Source of the DNA: Wyeomyia smithii
Lineage: Eukaryota; Arthropoda; Insecta; Diptera; Culicidae
NCBI RefSeq assembly: GCF_029784165.1
Contig: NC_073694.1
Coordinates: 30,051,506 to 30,115,505 of the forward strand
Direction of reading: 5' to 3'
DNA length: 64,000 bases
Positions within the stretch are counted from its first letter, which is position 1, and each line of letters begins with the position of its first letter. Below the pieces are notes generated by a model. It searched no databases. It was not told the origin of the DNA and saw nothing but the letters and a program-made list of their open reading frames with translations. The position numbers were made by a program, and so were the translations under genes. Of this stretch, positions 41,930-54,550 are shown in pieces.

Positions 41930-43150
41930 TTTCCAAAACTTTTGAACCACATATTAAATTGTTATGAAGTTTGTTATTTGTAAATTTGAGAGATGACTCG
42001 TTTGTATGACACTAGTTTTGTCCAAATAAGTCGTGTAATACTTGAGATAATAGACTTTCGTTGTTTTAACAATTTAATACACAACGGTTGCTTAAGTTTG
42101 ATTACAATCAAATGAAAAGGGAACGTATAGGGCAGCCAAACTTTGAAACCACGTGTTCAATCATAATTCATCAGTTAACCCTTGACTAGCCCGTTCATCT
42201 AATAGCAACATTGTTCAAATCGTTTTTGTAGTTTCTAAGATAATGAAGTTTCGTGATTTTCACGTTTCGATACATTACAGAAGAAGTTACAGTCCGATTA
42301 CAGCAAAATTCCATAGGGTGTTATGAGGCAGCTAGACCTTTCATTTGACACTTATTTTGTAGAAATCGGTTCAACCATCTCTGAGAAAAGTGAGTGAGTT
42401 TATGTAGTCTTCGGAATATGTTTCTTTTCATGGCTGGATTTCACATTTTTAAAAATAACAGGCAAAGTAATAATCCGTTTGCAAAACAAATCAATAGGGT
42501 CTTATGGGCAACAAGATTTTCCATATGACACTGATTTTATGAAAATCGGTCCAGCCATCTCTGAGAAACATGAGTGAGATTAAATAGTCTCCAGAACACG
42601 TTTCTTTCCATAACTTCTGAACCACATGATCAATCTTCATAAAATTCAAAAGTTAAGGGTTTTTTAGGTAGCCCGTTCATTTGAAACCAATAATACATGC
42701 ATACATGCAAAAAATGCTCGATTCGTCGAACTGAGTCGAGTAGTATATGACATTCGGCCATTTGGATCACTTTTCTACCTTTTAATTAGCCAGTGATCGT
42801 TTAGAGAAGGTCAATATGTTTACTTTCATTATGTGATTTCACATTTTTATGAACAACGGACAAAGTTACAATCCGGTTACAATGAAATTCAATAGCAACC
42901 TATGGGGCAACTAGACCTTTCATTTGCAATTAATTTTATGAAAATCGGTCCAGCCATCTCTGAGAAAAGTGAGTGAGAAAAAAAGTTGCACATACACACA
43001 CACATACACACATACACACATACATACATACATATAGAAAATGCTCAGTTCGTCGAAAAGGGTCGAGTAGTATATGACATTCGGCCATTGGGACCACTTT
43101 TATACCTTTGGTTTTTCCAGTGATTGCTATACCTTTCTAGGAGAAAGGCA
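41930..43150 (+). repeat. Tandem modules of an interspersed repeat family
   Basis: Three related modules begin near 42240, 42430 and 42830. Each carries, in order, a variant of TGATTTTCACATTTTTA, CAAAGTTACAATCCGGTTAC, a TATGGGGCAACTAGACCTTT-like string, GAAAATCGGTCCAGCCATCT and GAGAAAAGTGAGTGAG. Two also hold GTCGAGTAGTATATGACATT. The last ends with the hairpin CCTTTCT-AGG-AGAAAGG near 43131-43147. A related segment (CCAAAACTTTTGAACCACAT) appears near 41933. Non-coding. Confidence 0.65.
42988..43035 (+). repeat. CACATA-type microsatellite
   Basis: Short run of CACACA and CATA units inside the third tandem module. Confidence 0.8.
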
Positions 43151-43161
43151 AAAATATTTTT

Positions 43162-43535
43162 CATTTCTCCATCCTGGACTTTTTTTTAAAGTTGCGTATT
43201 AACGTCAAGTTTCTTTAAAAAAAAAAAAAAAAAATTCAACTCTTTTTTTTTAAATTAAATTTAATGTTTATTTTAAATTTTTTTGGTCAGAAAATTTTTT
43301 TTTTGTACAGTGTATATTTTTTATGGTGCATTTTTAATTCCCTACAACTTATTTTCAGAGAGTTTTTCTATACAACCAACGGTTTCTGGGCTACAATGTT
43401 TCGATTAAACCTATGCCAAAAGACATACGCCCTTTTAGAATGTAACTCATGGGTATAAAAATCTCTCCATCTGTGAAAAATGCTCAGTTTGCTAAGCCAA
43501 ATACGTGTGCAAAGTTTCATTCAAAATGATCGATA
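43162..43535 (-). repeat. Long inverted repeat, right arm
   Basis: Inverse of 40715-41087, with small indels mostly in the A/T runs. Confidence 0.8.
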
Positions 43536-43539
43536 TTCG

Positions 43540-46500
43540 ACCATAGGTCATTTGGCGCGATCTTGCTCATCTACATTCTTGGGCAACGGAACAAGTACGT
43601 AGCAGATTGCAATCGGAAACTTCATCAAAGTCAGGAATGTTTAGTCACAATTTATTGCATTTCAATTTCGGTCCAACTTGAGCATCTTTTAAAGATGTCC
43701 CCTCTCGTTACAATAGACCTGAGACTTTGTCCTCAATACCCCATACCCTCTCCCTACTCAGTAAATAGTGCCATAAACCACGCATAGCACCGCAAACGGA
43801 ACTTCCTTGTTTCGCTGTTATATTTAATCTGTAACTTGAGGCCACCTTTGCCAGCACCGGAAAGCAGGTGACAAAACAACAAAACTGCTTCGTTCCTGCG
43901 AGTTCCGGGAAAGTTCGCACATTTTCCACTCAATTGTTTATCTGCACCCTTGCCCCCCACAGCTGGAGGGCTCAGACGATGGCGCCGAAAGAGATACTTT
44001 GCCACCGCTTTGTTAGCAGGTTTAGTGCTGTTGCTGCGAGGGAGTGTGAAAGTTGTACAAAGCTTCTGTTGGATTTTCGGCTTGTTTTGCATTTTCTCTC
44101 CATTTGGACAAAGATAGTTTTAGAACTTGCTAAACTTTTCAATTTTGCTGCAACCCGGAACTGAGGTCAGGTTTTATTGTGGTTTTTCCTAGTTGTGTGC
44201 AACCTTCAAAATGGAGCAGATTTTTATCGAAACATTTCACACGTCTGTCATGTGTTGCAGCGACAAAACATAACCTTAATTCACCGCCCGAGCATCCGTT
44301 TCGCAGCAACAACAACAAGCCGATGTTCGTGGCTGGAGAGCGGAATAACAGCAATGTTGGACATAAAATGCCTTGTTTCGCTTTGCCGGTAAGCACACAG
44401 AGTGGTTTGCTTTTCGGTAAAAGCCATAATACCTCAAAATGGAATATTAACTTAGATAGGCTCACTTGCAGTTTGTCTTTTTCCTTTCTACCGAACGGTA
44501 GGCTCAACGGTGAGAGCTCCGATTTGTGGAGCAGGAGGCCCGCTGTTATGGCAATGCGAAATGCTAAACGTTGGACAAGATTAGGCCATTAAGGAAATTC
44601 GTTCCGCTGATGGACCGAACGGTAGTACCATGGAGAAGATCGTAACGTTTTTATATCACGCCAGTCAGTGGATGGCAGCGGTGCGTCGCATTTTGTGGGT
44701 ATAAATCGAGGAATATTTGAGGCGAATAGTGTCCCAAGTGGGGTATAGAAGTAATCGTAAACGTACTTCGAAAGTGTGATTTTATGTGCTGTGTCAACAT
44801 CAGTGCGTAATTAGGTACTTGAATCGGCAGCTAGTAATTATGTGACAATCTTCTAAATAAGCTAACGGATGCGTATTAGGAAAAGCGTTATTTTTGACAT
44901 GTGTAGTAAATGATTTGTTTGATTTTCTCCACGATACACATTTTGATTGGCTCTGAAATAGATACCAGAATATTTCGAGACATCGCCGATTTCCGCACGT
45001 AGCTGCGGAAATTCAGCGACGGAAGGCCTGCCAATGATGCTAGAAGATTTGATTAACCTGCTGCTTTTTTCGACGAACCGAATCCAATCACAAGTGGTTC
45101 GATTCCAGTGCCGATACCAAGGCGGCGGCAGTACGCGAAGACGAAACTCTACCCACGATGCAATTCGTTGCACTTTCTTCCCAGTGCTGAGTGACTCAGC
45201 ACTCAGGTCGAGGTAAACTTTGTTTTGTCAGCATTTCTTCGTGTGGCGAGGCGAATGCTGCAGCTCTGCTGTCTGGATCGTAAAACGAAAATCGGCAAAC
45301 TATGCGATGTTTGCCGAGAGTGTAAATAAAATTTCCTTCTATTGGAACAACTTGAGCGGAAAATAAACTGACTTGATTTTTATTGCCGCTTGTTTGCCAG
45401 GCGCGCTGAACTAGACGGGAACCATTTTCTCTCGATTATTCAGCTGATTTTCCAATCTCCAGCACATAGAAAGTTTCCTTTCAAATTAGCCAATAAAATG
45501 TACCAGTTTCTGTTTTCCGTTTTTGCCTTACCATTAGCATACCAAGCCAAAGGCCTGCATCTAATTGCCGAGGTTTTCCGCAGCAGACAATTTTCCGCAA
45601 AATTAAACTCATTATCACACTGCTGCAGTCGCTTTCGAACAGAACGCATAGACATGCACACACATACACACCCGGACGAAATCGCGAATCTTTTCTTTCC
45701 GAACTGCTATTGTTCCTAATTACTTCTGATGGTCGGTATTTAAGGACACTCCTGGCGGTGCAGTGGCTTAGCACTTTTCGTTACACTCCGGCCAAGATGA
45801 CCTGGCAGCAAAAAGACGATCATTAAAAGGATGCAATTCATCCGGTACACAGGAAAGTGGCGGTACAGACAAATTGTGGTTGACTGCGACACTCCCTACT
45901 ACCTTGAGTCGTCGAGATCCGGGTTTGCTAATGTAATTAGAGTGCAAAGATTCCACTGGAAATGGCAGCGGCTGTGATAGAATTTCATGTAATTATCCAT
46001 AAATAGTATCGCTGTTTGCTAACGATGGCACCTCTACCTTTCTCGGCAATGATGACAGTCTTTCCGGGGTGTAGCACTTCGGAAGACCACTCGACAATTT
46101 GCCAGGAGCACTCCTTATTTTTCAACCCCGTGCGCTTTCGGTTCTTAGTCGCATTTGTGGAATAAGCAGAAGTAAGTCAAAAACCCTTGCCTGTCTTGAC
46201 TGACGACGACGATGAGAACGACGCGAACGACGAACAAGTTATTAATAAATTTACCCAGCCACGAACCAACCGAAGTTCACACCCAAATCCGGATGTTCGA
46301 CCCGGGCTTCTTCCTTCGTCATCACATCAATGGAACGGTCGAGGACATTCCGCAGATAACGTCGACAGCTATAAAAACGGCTGCCGTTACTACTTAGCGC
46401 GGTCGTGTCGTAAACCATTTGTCCCCTCTTCTGGAGGAGTGGAAGGGGGAGGGTGAACTGCACTCTACTGTGATGACGGTTGCTTTTTCCTCCTGCTGTG

Positions 46501-46860
46501 TAGCTCTCCTAGAGGCTGTGTGTAACACGGTATCGATTCGCAATCGACACAGAGCACACCGTTGTTGTTGTTGTTGTGTCGAACAAGGCAGGACTCCCAG
46601 TCCGGTTGAGGTGACGGCAACACGAAGGCTGTAATTTAAGCCTGAGCGCACTAATAGGACAATCATTAAATCCGACACTCCCCGGTTTCGTTGTTCGACT
46701 CGGTCGGCTCGGTGTTGTCTTTGGCAATTACGCCCGGCTGCCCCACAATGTGCTGTATCACGATGTTCGCCGACCGACAGCAACATCTGCCGACGCATGG
46801 TATCGGGGGGCGGAAATTGATTCCTATCGACACGGTTTAAGCTTTCGAGGGATCGAATTC
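43540..46860. other. Gene-free, moderately GC-richer unique DNA
   Basis: No gene supported. Frames of 100-137 codons occur on both strands (44179-44592 plus, 44139-44507 minus, 46394-46798 minus) but overlap each other and show no domain. A TATAAAT string lies at 44700. It may be intron or intergenic regulatory DNA of an unseen host gene; that is a guess. Confidence 0.45.
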
Positions 46861-47649
46861 GAAGGTGACAAAAACTAACAAACCCCCTAGCTAAAGGATG
46901 AAGGTCATTGCTTTTACCGTATTGGAAGACTGCAGTTTAGATTAGAATAGAACAAATCCTCTGATTAAAACAATTTACAACATAAAATATAAAACTCAAA
47001 ACTACATCACGATAAGCCAAAATAAAAAACAAAACCAGAAAATAAATTTCTGTTACCAATTGGAACTGCAAAAAAGAATTTGTGAAAAGCTAATAGAAAA
47101 AAATTAAAAGAATTTGAGGTCCCAGTGCCAATAGTAGACTAATAATGAACACAAAACAAGAAAATACCCAGGAATAAAAAATAGTACCCAGTTCACAAAG
47201 TAAAGAAAACTATTACAAAGAATAGGTCTCAAAGCTAAAGTCAAACTAGATCAATAAAAATAGGCAAATACAGTAAAAAACTCAAAAAAAAAAGAATTTG
47301 AAAAATTTAATAATAAAACAACAACTGAATTAAGAAAAACATTATCAACCAAGAAAAACAACCGATAAAGGTAAACAATAAATACGAACAAATAGAAAGC
47401 AAAAACGGATTAAGAAGAAAACACCATGGAGGTTAACTAGTGTAACATACATAATAAACAAGGAAAACTAGGTAGATCAAAATTGAACAAAAATCAAATT
47501 GAGGAATGGCAACGTTAACCAGTGCTTTTACTGTATGTCTCTTAACCATATATCAAATGAGGGGAACTTTTATGTAAGTAAGTAGCTTGCGTTGTTTGCT
47601 CTGCAACTCGCAATTGAAAAACAAAAGGTCATCCAGCCGTCTAATAGTT

Positions 47650-48035
47650 TCCAAAGCTGCAAAAACGTAATCTGATCCAAAAACATTGATTTTACCATCG
47701 TAGTGTCTTTAGTTCACTGTTTGCGACAAAGTTGTAGCACATTTTATGGCGCGTTTATGGAAAAACTTTGTCGAAGACATCAATCTAAATTTGTCTATTC
47801 ATTCATAAATGGTTTTCTATAAAATCTTTTTGGCTTTTTCAATTTAACTTTTTATAATGGTTTCTTAAAATGTTTCAATGTTTTACAATGTTGTTGCTGA
47901 AGCAAAACAAACAATTTCTTGGAAAAAATTTAGTTTTTATCTCATATATTTCGTTGGTTTTTATTGATTTTTATTAAATCATTGCACGAATTTACTAACA
48001 GATATCTACAAAATCTGCAAATATCTGCAGACACA
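47650..48035 (+). repeat. Interspersed repeat family (as at 4317), copy
   Basis: Starts TTTCCAAAGCTGCAAAAACG and ends TCTGCAAATATCTGCAGACA, colinear with 4317-4820. Confidence 0.75.
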
Positions 48036-48234
48036 ACCATTTATATTTGTCTTTAGGTGTCTTTCACATTCAAAAACAGGTACTCAAATATCGAACACTC
48101 AGCTCTGTTATGGTCGCCAAATTCGTTTTTTTTTTTACAATTTATGAGGCTGATTTGCAGTAGCAGATATAATTGTCGCAATCGCATTCGGCAAGCTGAT
48201 GCTATTAATCAAGCTGCGCAGACTGCACACGTTT

Positions 48235-48780
48235 TCGAAAGATGCAAAAATGTGATAGAAATTATTTTTACTCGAAAAAAAGTACCTTAGAGCCATAGTG
48301 TCTTCAGCAAAGTTGTTTTAACATTCAATCGTCATTTTATAAAAGTTGAAATTTGGTGATTAATCCATTTAAAAGTGAAAAACAAACATTATTTTTCTCA
48401 TTTTTGCAAATGAAAATCCACTTTTCTGAGCAAAGTTACAGTACATGTTATCAGAAACAACTTTATCGAAGTCACAATACTTATAACTACCAAATTAATT
48501 TACTGTTGTGGAGTTTTTTAAAGAAACTCCCTCGAAATCTATTATCGCTTTCATCTATTTATACAATATAGTTATTGAAGGTTTTTGATAATAATATGCA
48601 CTAATCAACTATCTTTACTATTTCCATAAAGAAAATGCAAGGGATAACGAGAAACAAATACCTATATCTGGATTGAATGATATTTAACTCAAACCTCAAT
48701 ATAGAAATGATATTATCTGCAAATATTTGCAAATTTTGTGAATATCTTTCAGTGAATTAGTGAATTATTTTAATAATAAT
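48235..48780 (+). repeat. Interspersed repeat family (as at 4317), second partial copy
   Basis: CGAAAGATGCAAAAATGTGA, TTAGAGCCATAGTGTCTTCA, GATTAATCCATTTAAAAGTG and, near 48716, ATCTGCAAATATTTGCAA. Direct orientation relative to the previous copy. Confidence 0.7.
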
Positions 48781-48822
48781 CGTCAATATTCAACGTTTCT
48801 ATACCTATAAAAATGCAGTCCG

Positions 48823-48917
<95 letters not shown>
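48823..48917 (+). repeat. (GTCT)n microsatellite, ~24 units
   Basis: 95 uninterrupted bases of GTCT units. The frames through it (Asp-Arg-Gln-Thr repeats on the minus strand) are artefacts. Confidence 0.97.
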
Positions 48918-50020
48918 ATAAATAAATAAATAAAAAAACTGAAATTGAAAGGAGCGAAAAGTATATGAAGAAAGCAGGAAACAGACAAAAAACATTTTTT
49001 TAACAATAAAATCAGCTTTGATAGAAAGTATTGAGAAAAAATGACCCAGTACCAACGGTAAATGCAATACAAGAATAAGAGTTAAAGAATTGGGAATAAT
49101 GAAATAAGCAAAATGAAGAGTATTCAATATGAATAGATAAAATAACAAAACAAAGCAGAAAAAACTGAAAATATAAAATTGAACAGGTATGATAGAAGAA
49201 ATTGAAATAACAGTAAAGAAATACAAACGTTAACAGAGAAAAACTCACGCCAGAAATAGGTAAATAATTCAAATCAAAAGTGTAACTCGAAAAATTAAAA
49301 AAAAAATAAACGAAAGTATAAAGACAATTGCAGTACAAGAATGGAAAACAAGATGACCAAAAAAAAAAACAATCATAAATGGAATAGAATATAAAAAATG
49401 CAGAAATCGGTAATTAAAAAGAATAGTGTATTGGAAAATATACGCCACTGACAAGACATTAACAAACACAAAAACAGTAAAAATATGAATTGAAATTCTA
49501 CAAAAAAACACTTAGAAAGATAAACGTCAACTATATATAAACAAAAAAGATCAAACGTAATATAACTAGGCTTTGGAAAAAAATCTAATTTAGAACAGTA
49601 TAAAATACAACGATAGCATGACCAAAAACACGAAAATAAAGGTAAAACATGGTAATAAATACAAAAAAAAAACTATTTGAACTGACAACAAACAATCGAA
49701 AGACCAAAAAAAAACTTAAAAGAAAATGATCCAGCAAACCACTAATAAACCCGAATGAAAAGCTAAAATTACGAGCAGAGAATGCACAATAAGGAAAGTG
49801 TGGAACAATCTCAGGTAGAAAACTGATGAATGGGATATAGAGTATGAATATTCAGCACATAAATAAAACAACATCAAAACTGAAACTGAGGAAAATTCGA
49901 AAAAGATACAAATAAGAGAAAATAGGAGAACTCGTACAACAAATAATAAATTGGGTAAGAAAACGAAAACGTAACAGTGGAACAAATAACTTAAAATATA
50001 ATGAATTAAAAAAGTAGGAG

Positions 50021-50060
50021 GGTGGTATTCAAGACACGACCGCATGACGTTGGACTACGG
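50021..50060 (+). repeat. Boundary box shared with 62773
   Basis: GGTGGTATTCAAGACACGAC followed by CGCATGACGTTGGACTACGG. A close relative GGTGATGTCCAAGACACGAC lies at 62773, again just after an A-rich run. It may be the terminus of an element whose body is A-rich. Confidence 0.5.
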
Positions 50061-50880
50061 TATTCTTATATTCCATTAAAACAAATAATAGAGAGAATTG
50101 CAACTCTAGTATTTGCTGCAATTTTATCTAACAGTGCATTTCTGGATGCTGAGACGTTAAAACGTTATAAATAATAATATATACTAAAAGAATGGATATC
50201 TTTTATTTAATCGCTGTCATTTCATACATATTCGAATCAACCCTTTGTTTGCTGCACTACCAAGACAATCATTTAATTGAGCGAATTGGTAAAATTTTCC
50301 TATCTAAGCAAAAAGCAAACTTTACGAAACTATCTGAAATTGGAGCCCAGAACGGTTCAACCGAAAATTTTAAATTTGAAAATTGTTTGACATTTAATCG
50401 ATAAAACTCATGCTAGGTTAGTTCCAGCCCAGCATATAACTTCATGTATTTGAAAAAAAACGTTTGGTTCAATAACTCAATATGGGCGAGTGACAGGAAA
50501 ATATCTTAACTTCTTCAGTTGTGATTTAGAGCATTTATAATTGTTTTGTTATTTTTCACGATAGCGACAAGTTTGTTTCTTTCTCTGTGTGCGAGAAACA
50601 AAATCAAAACCGCGCACCGAGAAACAAAAACGAAAATTTAATGAATGCTCATTGAGAAAACTTGAAACTCTTTTAAACAATAACTTATGATACTCAAAAG
50701 AACCCGTTTTGATCTAAATCAAATTTCTAGTGAATAAGTGTTGATCATTCATAGGTAGTAATTTTTCCTCGATGAATAAAGACTGGCTGAAGAAGTTAAA
50801 ATCGCTGCTGTAAAATCAAATTCACAACTGTGTTCGTTAAGACGTTTTAATATTTTCAATGACAATAATAATCTTCGATA
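50061..50880. other. Gene-free spacer
   Basis: AT-rich, no gene or repeat recognised. The 70-codon frame at 50192-50404 has no known motif. Confidence 0.5.
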
Positions 50881-50884
50881 AACA

Positions 50885-51245
50885 CCCGCTATAGTTATTC
50901 ACACACATGCTATAACTATCTAAACACGCGTTAAAACTATTCATACACACGCTGTAGCTATAGCTATCCATACACACGCTATTCCTTTCCATGCATTCGA
51001 TACAACTATCTATCTACACACGCATAAGCTTTCCAACCATGTGCTATTACTATCCATACATACGCTATAACTAATCATTACACACGCAGCAGCTATCCAC
51101 ACACAAGCTATAACTATCCGTACACACGCTGAAGATATACACGCAATAGCCATAATATGCTACACATGCTAGTGTCTTACACACGCTATAGCTAGCCATA
51201 CACACGCAACAGCACCATCCCTATCATCGCAAATGTCATAGCAGT
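50885..51245 (+). repeat. Minisatellite, ~26-30-bp units
   Basis: Roughly a dozen imperfect units built on ACACACGCTATAACTATCCA, e.g. near 50935, 50970, 51060, 51110 and 51180. Units vary in length and sequence, which indicates an old array. Confidence 0.8.
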
Positions 51246-51259
51246 ACAGATGCACATAC

Positions 51260-52075
51260 GCTATATGTGCACACTGCACACACACTAAATGGCGGTAGCT
51301 TTCCTAGTGGCGGTGCTGGCTCGTGCAGTTTCTGGCTGTTTTCACCAACGATATCTGAATTGGATTACCGCTGGTGGGGTCCAACTCAGATCGAATGAGA
51401 ACCGAACTGAATGAAGAAATGCAGCTTCCCACTACCTCCGCCGCTGCTGCCTGATACCACCGCTCTGGTTCTGCTGCAGCTCAGTTTGGCCGCTGGAATC
51501 AGCCACCGCTGCTGATTATACAAGACCGGCCTGGTGGCCTTTCACTTGTTAACTGATGACTGCTATGAGACGACACAGGCTATTATATAGCCCAAAGCAA
51601 AAATCCATCCGCGAACAAACAAGAAGCGAGCTTGTGATTGGTTGAATGTGCACGACTTTTAACACAACTTTTAACTAGTTTAGTATCGAAAACATATTTA
51701 AATTATTATATGTCAATCTTGCGCAATATTTCCCCTATCAATCAAGCCATTGGTGTTTAGAATCTGTTCAGTGGTAATGATAAAAGAAGCATTTTAAAAC
51801 GGTGTTGAAACACCTGTTGCAGCTACCGAAAGCGAGCTCGTTATTGGTTGAAAGCTGTGAGACTCTTTACAAAGTCAGATCGGTTGTATCCGTTAGTGTC
51901 GACTGTGCTTGTGAAGAGAGGTGGTGATTGGTTGCTCGGTATGATTTAGACAATCGATGTGATTTATCAATTTTTCAATAGTGTATCTTGAACAATAGGT
52001 TATTTTTGTTACATAAATTCAACCGTAAAAGAATTTCTGATCGGTTGATGCCAAAACCTCGAAATTCTGAAAAGA
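51260..52075 (-). repeat. Repeat containing a promoter-like cluster
   Basis: The right part (about 51870-52065) is related to 63780-63945: TTACAAAGTCA, GTCGACTGTGCTTG/GTCGGCTGTGCTGG, ACCGTAAAAGAATTTCTGAT. The left part (51290-51560) is GC-richer with GCTGCTG/CCGCTGC-type words. Within it GCGAGCTTGTGATTGGTTGA (51627) and GCGAGCTCGTTATTGGTTGA (51832) are a direct repeat. No ORF with a recognisable domain follows the promoter-like region. Confidence 0.55.
51550..51932 (-). promoter_or_regulatory. Minus-strand promoter-like cluster: CCAAT boxes, TATA, initiator
   Basis: On the minus strand, three CCAAT strings (complement of 51927-51931, 51843-51847, 51637-51641) precede CTATATAATA (51590-51581). 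About 33-35 bases further is TCAGTT (51556-51551), a fit to the arthropod initiator. Spacing between TATA and initiator is right for Pol II. The layout resembles highly expressed small genes, but no product was recognised downstream. Confidence 0.4.
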
Positions 52076-52189
52076 AATGACTGATATATAAGCGCTCAAA
52101 ACCTGACCACTTTTCCCTGGTTTTCCCCGGTTGAATTACTAGATTTTCAAATTCAGGTGCCTAACTTCGATATAGACGTTAGTTCAACG

Positions 52190-52640
52190 TCAAAACTAAG
52201 TTAACAGTAAACAAATTAAGAGGACAACTGATTCGGAATAATTGAAAAATAAAAATCACAAACAACATAAAATAACATATGAAAATAATGTGAGTGATTT
52301 AACTTAGAACTAGCTTAACAAAACAAAACTGTTACAAACTTGTTACAAACAGAAACCCATGAAAATGATTGCTTACCTCTTTTTCCGAATGTGAAACAAT
52401 AAAATAATAGAATGATCGTGGAAGAAAACTAAAAAAAAAACAAAAAATGAGTAAAACGGAAATAAAAATGGATGAAGAAACCGTTAATAAAATATAGGAA
52501 ACAAAAACAAAACAAGAGTACACTAAAAAGCCTTTGAAAAAAACAAGAAAAAAAGAAAACGGAATGGTTGATGTAACTAATTTTCTCACTACTTTTCTAT
52601 TGAATAGCTGTAATGTTGATGGAATCCATCAAATAAACTG
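52190..52640 (+). repeat. Short A-rich strand-biased tract
   Basis: Same composition as 46.9-50.0 kb (ACAAAAC, GAAAATAA, AAAAACAAAAAATG). The 85-codon minus-strand frame here is Phe/Ser-rich and not a gene. Confidence 0.5.
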
Positions 52641-54550
52641 AGAAATATTATTAGACTCATGAAAATGAACACAAATGTTTCACCAAACTATTCAACTTAA
52701 TTTAACGTTGATGCCCGTTGAGAATATTTAATGAAGCGATTTCCATATAGTCATAATAATTTTCATTCGATAGGCATAGACATCAGTCGTCAAAACATCG
52801 TCCCCAAAGCTACAATAGATTCCGTTAGTCGTGTACGTTGTCCGACCTAGACAACGGCGGCATCGAATGCCGCTGGATTCAAGCGAGAAGCCAAAGTGCA
52901 CTTTTTCCATTTCCGTAGCCACAATAAATCGAGTCACGCTCGCTTTCCGGCGCTCCCTCGCGAGGAAACCGGTGTAGCTCGGACAGCTGGGGTGAAATAT
53001 AGCTGCGACCTCCGGGCGGCACGACGGTCGTCAGTAGCGCTGGTCCGACTGCTGTCTGCACAGACTAACGGTCGTCACCTGCCCACTAGCATGCATCGAT
53101 TGCACTCTGGATGGTGGTCGTGGTTGTTCATGGCCATGAAATTCCCGCGGGTGCGAAATATTACCCCTAATGTCGTTTTATTGGCTTTCGTTATCCAGGG
53201 TGCACAAAATTGAAGTTTTATGTTCATTATTCGAAAAACGTTTGAGTTAACTATCTCATAAACGGTAATAACCTCCATTAAAAGGCTCAAACATGAATAA
53301 AATTAATTAATTATATAACGGCAACACTGCTCAAAACTATATGACTGGACGCCACTGAGCTGAAGGCAAATGGCAACACGCTGTCACTAAAATGCCGACA
53401 ATGCAACATCGCATTGTAGCAGAGTGTTTAACGCACCTTGGCTGACACGACCCCGGATGACGAATAACCGTAAATCCATTTTTATTTCTTTATTTATAAA
53501 TGAAGCGAGTACCGGTACACATATGAGCTTATTGCCATCTAAATGCTTCCCATGTCAGGGGGGATTACCAGATTGATGATGGCTAAGCGCCCACTCATTT
53601 TGCGGCTGTCCGTATGACGTGGGAGTGCTTTTCAACAGGGAATCCCTAGGAATTAGACTATAACGAAATTTCCAAACGATCTCACCCAGAGATTTCCGCG
53701 GATTTATAATATAAATATAATATTATGCGATCCGATACAACGTAGGTAATAAAGTATCTGTTGCAGCTAGTTAACAATGTTGAATTAAAGAAGTAAAAGT
53801 TTACACAAACAATGGAATAAATGCCAGAAAACGCAACAAATGCGCATTCCCTCCTACTCTTTTCATTCCATAATTTCACGCTCAATCTCGATGCACACCT
53901 GGGAATCGTCCAATACTCATTTCAGCCACATCCTCAGGCCTCCTGTAGCAGTAGTGTGTTCTACGACGTCAATGCAAAGTGTCACTACCGCCATCGCCCA
54001 ATGTGACGGCTCTGTTGCCCTTCTGTGTATTTTGTCCCGGAAAACAGTAACGGAGCATCGCAAAACTTTATCTTTTTGCATATCCGGCCAGCTGACAATG
54101 GGCAACGTTGTCGTTGTCGTCGTAATCGTCGTCCGGCTGATCACTTGTTCCAGTTGTTTTCCCGTGCTTGTAAATCAACCTAATCTCTACTAGCGATGAG
54201 GGTCAACGACGGTTTACTGTATCGCAACCAGAGACCAACGATTGTGTTTTGGTACTTCCCCGCTGGGGAAGTACTTTCCAGTGAAAGAAACAGATTCAGG
54301 GCATTTTCGCTGTGTTGTTTTGCTGCATTCTTTGTCGCCGGGAGACGAATGGTGAACCCACCTTTTTACTCTATTGCTGTGAAAGGATTTACCAACTGTC
54401 CGCATTCTGGCACATTCTGGAGGGATTTTCGGTGGCAGCCAACGGGCAAATACAACGATTTTTATGTGGTGCAGGGCTTCCCACTCAATCCTTTAGAAAG
54501 AGGAAGATTCCGTAATGCAGTACTTCAATTCATGTCGCGCTAAATATTTC
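52640..54550. other. Gene-free unique DNA
   Basis: GC-richer blocks at 52840-53150 and 53900-54190. Frames of 105-117 codons (52896-53213, 53840-54193, 54196-54543) show no domain and overlap antisense frames. None is supported as a gene. Confidence 0.45.

Larger units (their letters stand above)
46900..50020 (+). repeat. A-rich, strand-biased low-complexity block (interrupted)
   Basis: On the plus strand, 46920-47480 and 48920-50010 are dominated by A with sparse T and C (AAATAAAAC, GAAAATAC, AACAAAAAC-type words). It is interrupted by copies of another repeat family (47650-48780) and a GTCT microsatellite. Frames on the minus strand encode only Phe/Leu/Ile/Ser-rich strings and are not genes. 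The right end meets a sharp boundary at GGTGGTATTCAAGACACGAC (50021). Confidence 0.6.

Noticed and set aside
44139..44592. 137-codon plus-strand and 122-codon minus-strand frames
   Set aside because: Mutually overlapping, no recognisable domain or splice context, and no reason to prefer either.
45090..45125. GGTTCGATTCC, a B-box-like string suggesting a tRNA
   Set aside because: The flanking T-stem does not pair and no A box or acceptor stem is present.
48770..49226. Asp-Arg-Gln-Thr repeat proteins on the minus strand
   Set aside because: They come from the GTCT microsatellite; a 4-base repeat is open in all frames here.
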